Shown here piece by piece: positions 21,665-31,804 of a stretch of 64,000 nucleotides of DNA. This DNA comes from Rhizomys pruinosus (taxonomy: Eukaryota; Chordata; Mammalia; Rodentia; Spalacidae): the NCBI GenBank assembly GCA_009823505.1, contig VZQC01013876.1, positions 173,967 through 237,966 of the forward strand, read 5' to 3'. How positions within the stretch are numbered: the stretch's first letter is position 1; each line of letters begins with the position of its first letter. A program made the position numbers and the translations under genes. A model generated the notes under the pieces. The model was not told the origin of the DNA and did not search any database. It worked only from the letters and a program-made list of their open reading frames with translations.

Positions 21665-21888
21665 AATTTTTTAAATTTTTATTTATTTATGTGTATGAAT
21701 GTACTGTCTGCATGCAGGTCTGTGCACCCATGTCGTGCAATGCCGTGGAGGTCAGAAGAGAGCGTCGGATATCCCTGCGACTGGAGTCAAAGACGGTTCT
21801 CAGCAGCCATGTGGGTGCTGGGGATCGAACCCGGGTCCTCTGCAAGAGAAGTCGACACTCTTAACCGATAGGCCATCTCTCCAGCCCC
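21665..21888 (-). mobile_element. B3/B2-type SINE (-), young, with TSD
   Basis: Near-consensus antisense B3 with CpGs retained (GTCGTGCAATGCCG, GGATCGAACCCGG). TSD AGGGTTAATAAGTAAA at 21649-21664, again with one mismatch at 21889-21904. Confidence 0.95.
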
Positions 21889-21904
21889 AGGGTTCATAAG
21901 TAAA

Positions 21905-22595
21905 TTTAACTCAGCTAGAGGAGTCAGAGGTATGTTCCTGAAATAATGGGGCCTAGATGAGTTGAAAAGAATAAAAGGAGTTACCCAGGTGAAGAAAGAT
22001 CAAAAGTATCCCAGACAGGAGATATGGGAATGAAGATCTGGGCGTGACGACTGAGGCATTTTCCGGATTACTGGACTGCAAAGTCCAAGGCAGGATGACT
22101 AGAAAGATAAGTAGTTGCTAAATTACAGAAGTGCTGGAGAGTCAAAATGCTTTGGAATATCGATGATGGTAGAGTGCGAAGAATCGTGACGCTCTTGTTT
22201 GTAATGATTCCCTGGCTGTCTGCAGAGACTTCCTAATACACCTGGACTTTGTGGTAGAGCTGAATTCATCAAGTTCTTCAGCTTATAGCAATAATTATCC
22301 CCATTTTCACAGGGCTCCTCTGTTTTATGTGTACATATTGTTTGCTTATTATTATCAAATTCCTTTCCCTTTTTCCTGGGTCTTTATGCTCATTGCACTG
22401 TAGCTATGCATCTCTATTTAAAAAGGAACTACATATTAAAACGTGTTTTAATATGTATTTACACAAGTGGTGTCTTAATGGGATTCCTTGCTATTTTCAT
22501 TCAATTCTTAGTTTTTAATATCCTGTGACATTGTTCAGTTCTTCACTTCGCTTCTGCCTGTAATTGCCATATGCCTCAGAAATATATTGTTTCCC
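21905..22595. other. No gene seen; unique DNA with a perfect palindrome
   Basis: Unique DNA. At 22430-22457 a 13-base arm (TACATATTAAAAC) and its exact reverse complement are separated by 2 bases. Confidence 0.55.
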
Positions 22596-22596
22596 T

Positions 22597-22746
22597 CTTT
22601 CGTTTTTGGTGAGACAAGTTCTCCCTGTAAGCCCAGCTGTCCTAGAACTCACTATGGAGACCAGGTCACCCTTGCTCTCACAGAGGTCCACCTGCCTCTG
22701 CCCCCCAAGTGCTGGGAGTAAAGGTGTGTGCCACAACGCTTTAGCT
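22597..22746 (-). mobile_element. B1 SINE (-)
   Basis: 'gagacaagttctccctgtaagcccagctg' to 'aaaggtgtgtgccacaacgcttt'. Confidence 0.9.
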
Positions 22747-24535
22747 CAAATTTGATGAGTGTGTTCATTCACACTCTCTTCTACCCTCAGAGGTCTTAAT
22801 CAGAGCTCAGAAAAATCAGAAACCACTAAATTGCTCCAAAGAGGATGTTGGTCATTAAACTCCAGCATGCATCAGGCTTCCCAGTAGAGCTTGTCAGAGA
22901 GACTGCAGGAATCAAAGGACATAGGACAGGCACACTGTCAGGTACCCACCCTGTGCTTTCATGTCACAGAAAATGGGCACCTCCTTAAATTGTATTTCTT
23001 GTGCCCTTGCCTTATTCTGGTTCTGGCTCTGGATAGAATGGTCACTGCCCTCAGAGTTTCTTACTCAAGCAACTTCTGCATGATGACAATGCTTCTGGTA
23101 CATGGACCACATTTTGAGAACCAATACTCCCACTCCTTGAGATATACCTTTGGCCTGTTGAGCACCAGCATTCACATAGCTGAGGCTTGCTAGAGGTTCA
23201 GAATTTTGGGCCCCACTCCAAGCTATAAAAGCAAAATTTGAGTTTGAACAAGATCTTCAGGTTGTTGGCAGGCACGTTAAAATTAGAAAGACACTCTTTG
23301 GATAGATATAATGAGGATACATTTTTCTACTGGGGAAATTAAATAGCTCACATATTTCTTGGACATAGCCAGGGGATAGTCTTAGGGAAATAAAGGTTGG
23401 GTTTGTGGTTTTAGAGCAATGAATGCAATGAGGTGTACTCTACTCCGGATGTATCATGTGGAGGGACATCTCTGTCTGGCCCGCAGTCTTTCATTTCTGC
23501 CCTCGGGACAAGCTATAAAAATCTATCAGACCATCTCAACCTTTCAGAGGCATTTGCAGACATACCTTCAGGGCTTGGCTCTGGTGTATGTTCAACCTAT
23601 TCCTGTGATCTGAGGAGCTTAAGCAGCTCCTGGTCCAGAACAGTTTAGAAGTAAGAAGATAAAGTCTGTCTTCAGTACAAGGCTGGAAACTGCAGATAAT
23701 GATACACTACGTGATGTGATGTTATTTAGAGTTGGCTTGGAAAGGAGATAAAAAGCTAAAATGACACATATACAAAAAGCAAATGTTATTCCTCATGTTC
23801 AGAAATGTCTGGTCTTATTGGTATTAAAATGATAAAAATACGTTATTCAAAGAAAACATCAGGTCTAATTTTTGTAAGGATGTAAACCACCATCCTGTCT
23901 CATGTCTTCCTTGAGTCTTCATGTGCAAAGTCACCTGTCTGCTCAAACAGGGAAAAACAGAGGGGGAAACATGGAGAAAAAACTATTCCTTAACATTTCA
24001 GAAATATAATCTGTGCATGTGTTTGACAATATACAGACTGATTTTTTTGCGGATGAATTTCCTCAGAACAGAATGACCTTCCCTTTGAAAAAACCATCAT
24101 GTGTATACTGCAGAGTTATATAATTTTGTGTGTGTAAAGGAAGTGGAAAGGTTCATAGGCAGCAGCTGGGTCTGTGTTTTCTCATGTTAAACCAGGTAGA
24201 ATTATTCTGTGCCCCAGGACTGGGAAGTGTTGAGCAACACTGTTCCAAAATGAAAACATCAGTGCCCCCAACAGGGGAAAGCAGGAGATGCACTGAACCG
24301 AGCAGACTACCTCCTGCTTTAGATGTGCTGTGGATACTTCCATGATTCTGCTTTGTTCACAGTTCCTGGGCACCTGGAAGATGTCCTTCTTCTGCCTGTT
24401 TCTCCTAGTTTTCAGCTCAAAATTCTACAATGCCTAGATGAAGTAATTCTTCCAGAAAGTCTTACTTGAGTCCTTCCATTGTCGTCTAACTGGAATACTC
24501 CTCTGGCTCTTAACAGATTGCTTCACATTTTGATA
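22747..24535. other. No gene seen; long unique stretch
   Basis: About 1.8 kb without recognisable repeats. Frames at 22891-23193, 23419-23648 and 24130-24345 overlap in several phases and have no domain signature; I do not call exons here. Confidence 0.45.
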
Positions 24536-24539
24536 GCCT

Positions 24540-24965
24540 GTGCCCCTCATTGCTTTTCCTCATTTTTATTGTAGTAAAATATACATAATCATTTAAACTA
24601 GTTTGAGGTGTGTAGTGGCATTAAGTCCAGCCATCACCATTACTTACCCAGTCCATGTTCCTCAGATAAATGGAATCACACACTTATTCTTTTTGCCTGG
24701 CTAATTTCTCTCAGCATAACACTTCCAGGGTTCACCTACATTGAAGCATGTGCCAGAATTTTATTCCTTTTAAAGGTTAATATATTTTATTGTGTGTATA
24801 CGCCACATTTTATTTGTCAGACTGTTAAAAGGATTTCCATTTCTGTCTATTGTGAATTTTTGCTAAGAATCTTGCTGTGCAGGTATGCGTTTGAGTGCCT
24901 ACTTTTAGTTATTGTGGGTACATGTTCAGAATGCAATAGCTAGATCACATATTTCTATTCTTATA
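24540..24965 (-). mobile_element. Ancient L1 3' end (-), L1M age
   Basis: Antisense order typical of old mammalian L1: 'attgtagtaaaatatacataa', 'aatggaatcacacacttattc', 'tctcagcataacacttccagggttcacc', 'tgtgtatacgccacattttatttgtc', 'ctattgtgaatttttgct'. Confidence 0.7.
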
Positions 24966-25001
24966 TCCATAATTTTATCCTATATCAAACAAAACAGCCC
25001 A

Positions 25002-25002
<1 letters not shown>

Positions 25003-25034
<32 letters not shown>
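25003..25034 (+). repeat. (AAT)n microsatellite
   Basis: About ten AAT/ATA units. Confidence 0.95.
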
Positions 25035-25035
<1 letters not shown>

Positions 25036-25229
25036 TAAGAAATATGTATTAAGGGCTTCTACCCTAGTACCTAAGAACTAGATCTCTCAAAAGATCAATA
25101 TAATCAACTCCATTCAACTGCCAGGGACTTTGAACAATCTACCAACTGCAGGCTAAGGTCCCTCAAATGATAGTACGTGCTTTAGTAACTTTAACAGTTA
25201 TTATAACCTGACATATGTGTTAATGTTCT

Positions 25230-25480
25230 GGGGCTGGAGAAATAGCTCAGCGGTTAAGAGCACCGACTGCTCTTGCAGAGGACTCGGGTTCGATCCCCAG
25301 CACCCACACGGTGGCTGAGAACTGTCTTTAACTCCAGTTCCAGGGGAATCCGATGCCCTCTTCTGACCTCCACGGTATTGCATGACACGGGTGCACAAAC
25401 CTACATGCAGACAGTACATTCATACACATAAAAAACAATAAATGAGTAAATAAAAAATTTTTTAAAATTAAAAAAAAAGA
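25230..25480 (+). mobile_element. B3/B2-type SINE (+), young
   Basis: GGGGCTGGAGAAATAGCTCAGCGG head, 'cgggttcgatccccagcacccacacgg', CpG-containing 3' body and a long A-rich tail that carries a B1 at its end. Confidence 0.94.
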
Positions 25481-25632
25481 GCCGGGCGTGGTGGCGCACG
25501 CCTTTAATCCTAGCACTCAGGAGGCAGAGGCAGGCAGATCTTTGTGAGTTCAAGGTCAGCCTCATCTACAAGGCAAGTTCCAGGACAGCTGGGGCTACAG
25601 GGAGACCCTGTCTCGAAAAGAAAAAAAAAATT
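25481..25632 (+). mobile_element. B1 SINE (+) in the A-tail of a B3
   Basis: GCCGGGCGTGGTGGCGCACGCC ... CCTGTCTCGAAAAG plus A-run, inserted in the A-rich tail of the B3 before it. Confidence 0.94.
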
Positions 25633-25772
25633 AAAAAATAATAAATAACCTAGCGTTCAGAGCATAAGTTTGTTCTTCGGGTCTCCACTGTTGATGGTCT
25701 GCTTACATATTCCTCATAATGAGTACACTTTCTATACAGGGAGTAGGGTCCTCTGCTTCATGCTATCTTTTT

Positions 25773-26025
25773 TTTTTTCTGTCTTTTTGAGACAGGGTCT
25801 CCCTTAAGTCCTAGGTGGCCTGAAGCTCACTATGTAGACCAGGCTGGCCTTGAACTCACAGAGACCCGCTTGCCTCTGCCTCCCGAGTCCTGGGATTAAA
25901 GGTGTGCACCACCACGCCCGGCCTAAGATGGATTATATCTGCCACGTGGGTGCTGGGAATAGAACCCGGGTCCTCTGCAAGAGAGCAGTCGGCACTCTTA
26001 ATCACTGAGCCATCTCTCTAGCCCC
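25773..26025 (-). mobile_element. Composite SINE (-): B3 head fused to B1, with TSD
   Basis: On the minus strand this reads as the first ~95 bases of a B3 (tRNA-like A and B boxes through 'cccacgtggcag...atccatctta') joined without an A-tail to a B1 beginning GGCCGGGCGTGGTGG and ending in an A-tail. The whole unit lies between CATGCTATCTTTTT (25759) and CATGGTATCTTTTTT (26026), a 15-base TSD with one mismatch. The junction falls at the same B3 position as in 42765-43021, so the two are copies of one composite rather than chance neighbours. Confidence 0.8.
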
Positions 26026-26040
26026 CATGGTATCTTTTTT

Positions 26041-26262
26041 AAAGTTTTTTTTAAAATTTTATGTTTAAGAGTGTTTTTGCCTGAATGTATCTAAATGTAC
26101 CACATGCCAGCCTTGTGCCTTCAGAGGCCATAAGAGGTCTCAGATGCTCTCCAACTAGTGTTATAGATAGTTGTTACCCACCATGTGGGGCCTGGGAACT
26201 GAACCTGGATCCTCTTCAAGAATAGCAAGTACTCTTAACCACTGACCCATTTCTCCAGCCCT
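26041..26262 (-). mobile_element. B3/B2-type SINE (-), older
   Basis: 'tttttgcctgaatgtatctaaatg', 'ccatgtggggcctgggaactgaacc', 'ctcttaaccactgacccatttctccagccc'. Flanked by ATGGTATCTTTTTT (26027) and ATGGTATCCTTTTT (26264), so its TSD overlaps that of the composite SINE before it. Confidence 0.88.
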
Positions 26263-26279
26263 TATGGTATCCTTTTTGG

Positions 26280-27395
26280 CTACTCTTGAGTAATTGAACA
26301 CTCAGCATTTACAGTTCCATATTTGCTTAAATTTGCTGTGGCTAACACAGCATCAGTTATCCGTCTGTCTCTTCTCTTTGCTGGGCACACAGCTAAATTA
26401 AATTTCTTGCCCACCTTTGTATTAAGTAGAATTGTTTCAGTTCACTTCCTTGGAATGTGGACAGAAATGAAACTTCCAGGTCCAAACCATAAAACATTTC
26501 ACATAAGCTATGTGTTTGTCTATTTATTAGCTAGATGGCACTAGAACTACCTAATAGTTGTAGAGTGGAAATGCCTAGATCACAGTTATAATTTGCAGAA
26601 CAATGGCCCAGAAGGACTTCATGAACAAGAGTATTCATACAGCACTTTCAGGGAGAAAACAACGTATTGTGTGAAGTTATTGAGGTGACCTACTGTATAG
26701 GATTTGCCCTTTCCGTTTGACAACTCCCTTTAATACTTAAGCTATTCTACTATCTTCCATTATCGTCTGTGAAAGGGTAGAGATGTGCCTCCCCCTTTGA
26801 TTCACCACCATCTTGGGTTTTCCCCACTTTCTTGGGGAAAGACAGGTAATCCCATCCTAACTCTCTGGTGGAACACTATTAATCCCAGCATTTGATGCTT
26901 TAATTTGGGGGGCTGCAAGTGCCATCAAAGTCCTTCCAAGAGCGCTTAATAACCATATATAAATATCATATGCAATAGCTTATAATGGTATTCCCAACTA
27001 TTGAATAAGTATGCATTGAGTATGAGTCTATACTACCTATTTTTTCTTTATTTTACAGTCATAATCACTGTATATGATTAAAAACAGTATATAACCACTG
27101 TTTTTAATCATCATTAGGTCACAAGTCATTAGCAACTTAGCAGTGGGCATTCTGAATGATTCCTTTTTGTATATTCAATAATGCTCAATGTACTGTCTTG
27201 CAGACTGAAGCACTTAGTGTCTCATGAATTTCATGAGCAGACAGCAGAAGGTTTACCAAAAGGTCATGCCTCTTCCAGCTTACCAATGTATATTCATGAT
27301 GTTCACAGAGGGGTTGGTAGTGTATTATCCTTTGTATTCTAAGAGAAATGTTTCCTAAACTCTTGCTGAAAAACTACTATGAATCATTCTTTGAA
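26280..27395. other. No gene seen; unique DNA with a strong hairpin
   Basis: No SINE recognised over 1.1 kb. A perfect 15-base inverted repeat lies at 27074-27088 and 27097-27111. Confidence 0.5.
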
Positions 27396-27401
27396 AATAT
27401 T

Positions 27402-27548
27402 TTTGGTCTTTTGGAGACAGGGTCTCCCTGTAGCCCCAGCTGGCCTGGCACTTGTTATGTAGACCAGGTGGGCTTTGACCTCACAGAGATCTGCCTGCCT
27501 CTGCCTCAGGAGTGCTGGGATTACAGGCATGTGCTACCACACCCAACT
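27402..27548 (-). mobile_element. B1 SINE (-) with TSD
   Basis: 'gagacagggtctccctgtagcc' to 'gctaccacacccaac'. TSD of about 18 bases, TCATTCTTTGAAAATATT (27384-27401) and TCATTCTGTGAAATTATT (27549-27566), with two mismatches. Confidence 0.93.
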
Positions 27549-27566
27549 TCATTCTGTGAAATTATT

Positions 27567-28104
27567 GAGGTATAATTGTACACAGCTAAATGCAGTTATC
27601 AAGTGTGTAGTTTGATGAATTTTGATAACTATAGATAACTTTAGAACCACAGAATGAAACAAGTCCTCTACATCTAGAAAGTTCTTTCATTTTCCTTTAA
27701 GCCAATAGCTATCATTGATATTCCTATGGGCCCAGGGAGAGACACTGATCATATTTCTATAATTATGGATTATTTTACCAATTCTAAAACTTCTACATAA
27801 ATAAAAACCATCAAATATATGCTGTTGTAAATCTATTTTATTTCATTCATCTACCTTATGTTGGTGAGAATTACACAAAGTACACGTATCTGCAGTTCAT
27901 TTCTTCCTACTGCTGAGTAGCAGTCTGTTGTGCATCCATCTCCTTGATGGACATTTATATTGTTTCTAGTGTAGAGCTATTATGAATGAGGCTGCTAAGG
28001 TATCCTGAACAAGTCTTTCTGTGGACAAATGTCTCCATTTCTCTTGAATAAATACTTAGGAGCAGGCCTGTTGGGTCATTGGATAAATGCATCTTTTAAC
28101 TTTA
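27567..28104 (-). mobile_element. Ancient L1 3' end (-), first half
   Basis: Antisense L1M-type 3' UTR and late ORF2: 'gaggtataattgtacacagctaaatg', 'ctgctgagtagcagtctgttgtgc', 'gctattatgaatgaggctgctaag', 'gcaggcctgttgggtcattgg'. It is broken at 28104 and resumes at 28967. Confidence 0.7.
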
Positions 28105-28325
28105 TAAGAAACTGTGTGGCTGAGAGATTGCTCAGTGGTTAAGATCACAGGCTGTTTTTACAGAAGATTGGGGTTAGAATTCCAGTATCCATATGGTGGC
28201 TAACATCTATAACTCCAGTTCCAGGGATCTGACCTCTGTAGGCATTGTATGACATACGGGCACTTACATACACACAGACATAACACTCATACACGTAAAA
28301 TAAAAAAAAATCAATCAAAAATTAA
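28105..28325 (+). mobile_element. B3/B2-type SINE (+), diverged
   Basis: GGCTGAGAGATTGCTCAGTGG head and 'ctccagttccagggatctgacctctg'; the body has deletions. Confidence 0.85.
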
Positions 28326-28339
28326 AAAAATAAAATTAT

Positions 28340-28586
28340 GGGGCTAGAGAGATGACTCAGTGGTTAAGAGCATTGGCTGCTCTTGCAGAGGACCCAGGTA
28401 CAGTTCCAAGCACTTATATGGCAGCAAACAACCATCCTTAACTCTAGTTCCAGGGACTCCAACTCCCTCTTCTGACCTCCGCAGACATTACACAACATGG
28501 GGTTACACTTACTTACATGCAAGCAATACACTTGTACACACAATAAACAAACAAATAAATACATATATAAATAAAATATTTAAAAT
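28340..28586 (+). mobile_element. B3/B2-type SINE (+)
   Basis: GGGGCTAGAGAGATGACTCAGTGG head, full body, tail of AAATA-type units. Second of two SINEs in tandem. Confidence 0.9.
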
Positions 28587-28587
28587 A

Positions 28588-28966
28588 AGAAACCATGGTA
28601 CTCATGAACTAACAGTAGCTATAGTTGCCTGCATAAGACCCATATAAGATCAAGCCAGTCAACACTGTGGCATAGAGTGGGAAGCGGTTCATGAGCCCCC
28701 ACCCTTAACTGAAGCTTCCAGGGGAGGGAGAGTCAGTTTTCTTTAAGGGTGGATGGCCTTATACCTTATGAGTATATGGGCAGCACAAATTGGAATTGAT
28801 GGGCTATCAAAAAGACATAAAATTGGGGGAGTAGGGAGGTAGGGTGTTCTAAGAGGAGTTAAGAGGAAGAGCTGGGGGTGAAAACATGATCAAAATATAT
28901 TGTATGAACTTCCCAAAGAATTAGTATAAATATAATTTTTTTATAAATATAATTTTTAAATAAACA
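28588..28966 (+). mobile_element. L1 3' UTR end (+)
   Basis: 'ttgcctgcataagacccatataagatcaagcc', 'cacccttaactgaagcttcc', 'gggcagcacaaattggaattgatgggc' and the 'attgtatgaacttcccaaagaat' end. Lx-like tail, inserted between the two halves of the ancient antisense L1. Confidence 0.78.
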
Positions 28967-29090
28967 GAAAACTTTGCCCAAAGTGGATGTACCAGTTTGC
29001 ATTCTACCCACAGTATGAGAGACATAGCTCTGTCACATCGTTATCAACAGTTGATATTGTCAGCCCAAGCATAATTTTCTTCAAATAAAT
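28967..29090 (-). mobile_element. Ancient L1 (-), second half
   Basis: 'gtggatgtaccagtttgcattctacccacagtatgagagac...tcacatcgttatcaacagttgatattgtcagcc' is the classic antisense L1M stretch following on from 28104. Confidence 0.7.
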
Positions 29091-29099
29091 ATTTTACTT

Positions 29100-29310
29100 T
29101 TAGGAGAGTGGATAAGAGGAAAAAATAATAGCGGGCTGGAGAAGAATGGAGGGAACTGGAGGGCAGGAAACAGTAGAGATGAGGAAGGAAAAGGAGAGGA
29201 CGGGAATGGAGAAGATGGAAAAGGAGTGGAGAGGAAAGAAGGAGTGGGTAAGAAACTAAGGAGGAGAGGGGGGAGACAGAAAGGGAGGGGAAGAGAGGGA
29301 AAATGAAAAG
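29100..29310 (+). repeat. Polypurine (GA-rich) tract
   Basis: About 200 bases almost wholly A and G in GGAGA/GGAAG blocks. The reverse complement gives the serine/leucine/proline-rich frame at 29044-29313 (-), not a gene. Confidence 0.85.
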
Positions 29311-29352
29311 CACAATCTCTAAGAAGTACAGTTACAAATACAGACTGTTCAT

Positions 29353-29472
29353 TTTTGAGGTACTCTCTTGTTATATATCCTAAATTGGCTTGGGACTCAT
29401 ATGTTGCCCAGGTTGGCCTCGAACTTGCAATCTTGTGGTACCAGCTTCCTGAGTGCTGGCATTATACGTAAA
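29353..29472 (-). mobile_element. Old B1-like SINE (-)
   Basis: 'gggactcatatgttgcccaggttggcctcgaacttgcaatc' and 'cctgagtgctggcattatac', with the B1 ends worn. Confidence 0.6.
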
Positions 29473-29561
29473 CATCATTACTTGCCATCCACCAGATGCT
29501 TTAGTATCTACTCCGATCTCTTACCAACTAGAGTGTATTGCCCTTCAAGAGAGAAATATGA

Positions 29562-29786
29562 GGGGCTGGAGAGATGGCTCAGCGGTTAAGAGCACCAACT
29601 GCTCTTGCAAAAGACCTGGGGTCAATTCCCAGCACCCACATGGTGGCTAAGAACTGTCTTTAACTCCAGTTCCAGGGGAATCTGACACCCTCTTTTGACC
29701 TCCGCGGCATTGCACGACATGGGTGCACCAACCTACATGCAGACAGTACACTTATACACATAGAAATAATAAACAAAAAAATTTTA
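29562..29786 (+). mobile_element. B3/B2-type SINE (+), young, with 15-bp TSD
   Basis: GGGGCTGGAGAGATGGCTCAGCGG start. TSD AAGAGAGAAATATGA at 29547-29561 and 29787-29801, perfect. Confidence 0.96.
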
Positions 29787-29801
29787 AAGAGAGAAATATG
29801 A

Positions 29802-30011
29802 ATCAGTATTCTTACTGTCATTAAAGGGTTGCTAAGAGCTGGATATTGCATGGAGTGTATTCTAGGGTGCTGGTAGCTTTCAAGTATAATTAGGACAGGA
29901 AAATAAATTCCTGGGAAGAATTATTTTCATGTTAGGAAGTGGCAATAATTTCAAAGTTCTTGTTAATGTTATGAAACTTGGCTCTTTGCTACTTTGGGAA
30001 AAACATTTTTA
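29802..30011. other. No gene seen; unique DNA
   Basis: No element recognised. Confidence 0.5.
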
Positions 30012-30019
30012 TAAAATAT

Positions 30020-30152
30020 TCTTTAATCCCAGCACTTGGGAGGCAGAGGCAGGCAGATCTCTGTGAGTTCAAGGCCAGCCTGGTATACATAGCGAGCTCG
30101 AGGCCAGCTGGGACTAAAGGGAGACCCTGTCTCAAAAAGACCAAAAAAACTT
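30020..30152 (+). mobile_element. B1 SINE (+), 5'-truncated
   Basis: Begins at the internal CTTTAATCCCAGCACTTGGG, so about 25 bases of head are missing. It then runs to CCTGTCTCAAAAAGACC plus A-run. Confidence 0.9.
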
Positions 30153-30154
30153 CT

Positions 30155-30543
30155 TGAGTTTTTGTGCATTTCATATAATAGATCATAATTAAATTTAGAC
30201 CCTCTCCCCCATTCCCCCATACCCCTCTACCAGATTTCATGTGTTCTGTCTTATATGTTAAGTCTTATCTGGTCAAGGATTTGTACCCAGATGTCATTTG
30301 GTGCAAGTTCAGCCACTGGAGTTGAGTCGGCCTATTTAGAGTCACTTCCTTAAAGAAGTTGTAATCTACCTCACTCGGCAGCAAGCAGTTGCCCAAAGTT
30401 CCTCAGCTAAGGTTGGGGCTTCTGCCCATTTTTCTTGTCCTATGCTGAGTTTTCGTCTGAGTCAGCATGGGTCTTGTGCATCCTGTCACAATTACGGCAA
30501 GTTCACATGAGCAAGCTCCCAGTGGCCTGAAAGGCTCTGATTT
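30155..30543 (-). mobile_element. L1 3' UTR (-), first part
   Basis: Antisense L1 end 'ttgtgcatttcatataatagatc', 'cccctctaccagatttcatgtgttctg', 'tagagtcacttccttaaagaag', 'ccaaagttcctcagctaaggttgg'. The same order is seen at 41510-42300. Split at 30543 by a B1. Confidence 0.8.
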
Positions 30544-30639
<96 letters not shown>

Positions 30640-30795
30640 TTTTTTTTTCTTGGCTTTTCGAGACAGGGTTTCCCTGTAGCCCCAGCTATCCTGGAACTCA
30701 CTTGTAGACAAGGCTGGCTTTGAGCTCACAAAGATCCGCCTGCCTCTGCCTCCCATGTGCTGGGATTAAAGGTGTGCACCACCACGACCAACTTG
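30544..30795 (-). mobile_element. B1 SINE (-) with expanded tail and 11-bp TSD
   Basis: The antisense B1 body ('gagacagggtttccctgtagcc' to 'gtgcaccaccacgaccaactt') is preceded by ~96 bases of CTTT repeats, i.e. a (GAAA)n tail. TSD GGCTCTGATTT at 30533-30543 and 30796-30806. Confidence 0.94.
30545..30640. repeat. (CTTT)n microsatellite grown from a B1 A-tail
   Basis: About 24 perfect CTTT units. Mirror frames reading KKERKKER on the minus strand are artefacts. Confidence 0.97.
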
Positions 30796-30806
30796 GGCTC
30801 TGATTT

Positions 30807-31260
30807 CTTATGTTCACATATGAACCCTAGCTCTTGCAATCTTTCAGCCCCCTCTTCTGCAATGGTCCCTAAGCCATGGGTGGGTGAGGTTTAACATAGG
30901 AATCTTATCCAGGGATATGCACTCTGTAGTCATTTATTCTTTACACCTTGGCCAGTTGTGGCTTTCTGTGTGCATCTTACTCTAATGCATGAGGAAGCTT
31001 CTCTGGTGAAGGTTGATGTATATATTCTCTCTGTCTCTTGTTCTGCTATGTTCCATGAGCCTTAGGTTTAGAGGTTCCACTGTAGATGTGTCACTTAGGG
31101 CTAGGCATCTCTCAGTGTGTGACCAGTTGTGGTTCTTTCTAATAGCCTCCATCTGTTGGAAAAAGAAGCCTCTTTGATGGGTGGTATACAGTAAGAAATT
31201 GACCTGGAAGCTTTCTCCCTGAACACTAGCTCTCACAAAATTCTGGAGGAATATTTTTTA
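30807..31260 (-). mobile_element. L1 3' UTR (-), second part
   Basis: Resumes after the B1: 'ccctcttctgcaatggtccctaagcc', 'gtttaacataggaatcttatccaggg', 'gtgtcacttagggctaggcatctc', 'ctgttggaaaaagaagcctc'. Closely parallels 41940-42300. Confidence 0.8.
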
Positions 31261-31640
31261 TTTTATTGAAGTACAAAAATGGAGGATCTATCAATTTAAT
31301 GATCAGCAAAGAGACAACAGACAGTAGCTATGACAGATAGCATGGGGAGAGAAAGAAGAGGAGGGCATGCATTGTTAAACATCCCCTCTGTCCAGACAAG
31401 CACAAAGCCAATTTGGCAGATCAGAAAAGCATAATGAACATTTTTGTAAGGTATGAGTTCCAGATCTAGTCTTCCTAGGGTAAAGTGCTGTCCTTCCGGG
31501 AATGATGGATTTGAATATAGAAAGCCAAAAAGGATCCTAAGGAATAAGGACAAATGTGAGTTTTGAAAAATCCACCAGAGATGACTATCCTTATGAATAT
31601 TTGTTTAGTTTCCAAACTATTCTCTTTTGTGAGACAAAAT
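31261..31640. other. No gene seen
   Basis: Unrecognised DNA. The frame at 31296-31553 (-) has no identifiable domain. Confidence 0.45.
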
Positions 31641-31656
31641 TTAATGGTATTGTCTT

Positions 31657-31788
31657 TTTTTATTCAATTTTTATTGAACTTTTGCATATTTTATACATTT
31701 CTTAATCAAATTTAGACCCATTCCCCCTTCCATACCCCCCCCCAGAGCTTGTGCATTCTGCCATACATGTCTTGGATCTTTTTCTCAG
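31657..31788 (-). mobile_element. Tiny L1 3' end (-), about 130 bases, with TSD
   Basis: 'ttcaatttttattgaacttttgc...aatcaaatttagacccattccccc...cattctgccatacatg' is only the last stretch of an L1. TSD TTAATGGTATTGTCTT (31641-31656) and TTAATGACATTGTCTT (31789-31804), two mismatches, shows a complete but extremely 5'-truncated insertion. Confidence 0.82.
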
Positions 31789-31804
31789 TTAATGACATTG
31801 TCTT

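Noticed and set aside
30403..30756. Lysine/arginine/glutamate-rich frame
   Set aside because: Translation of the (CTTT)n tract and an antisense B1.
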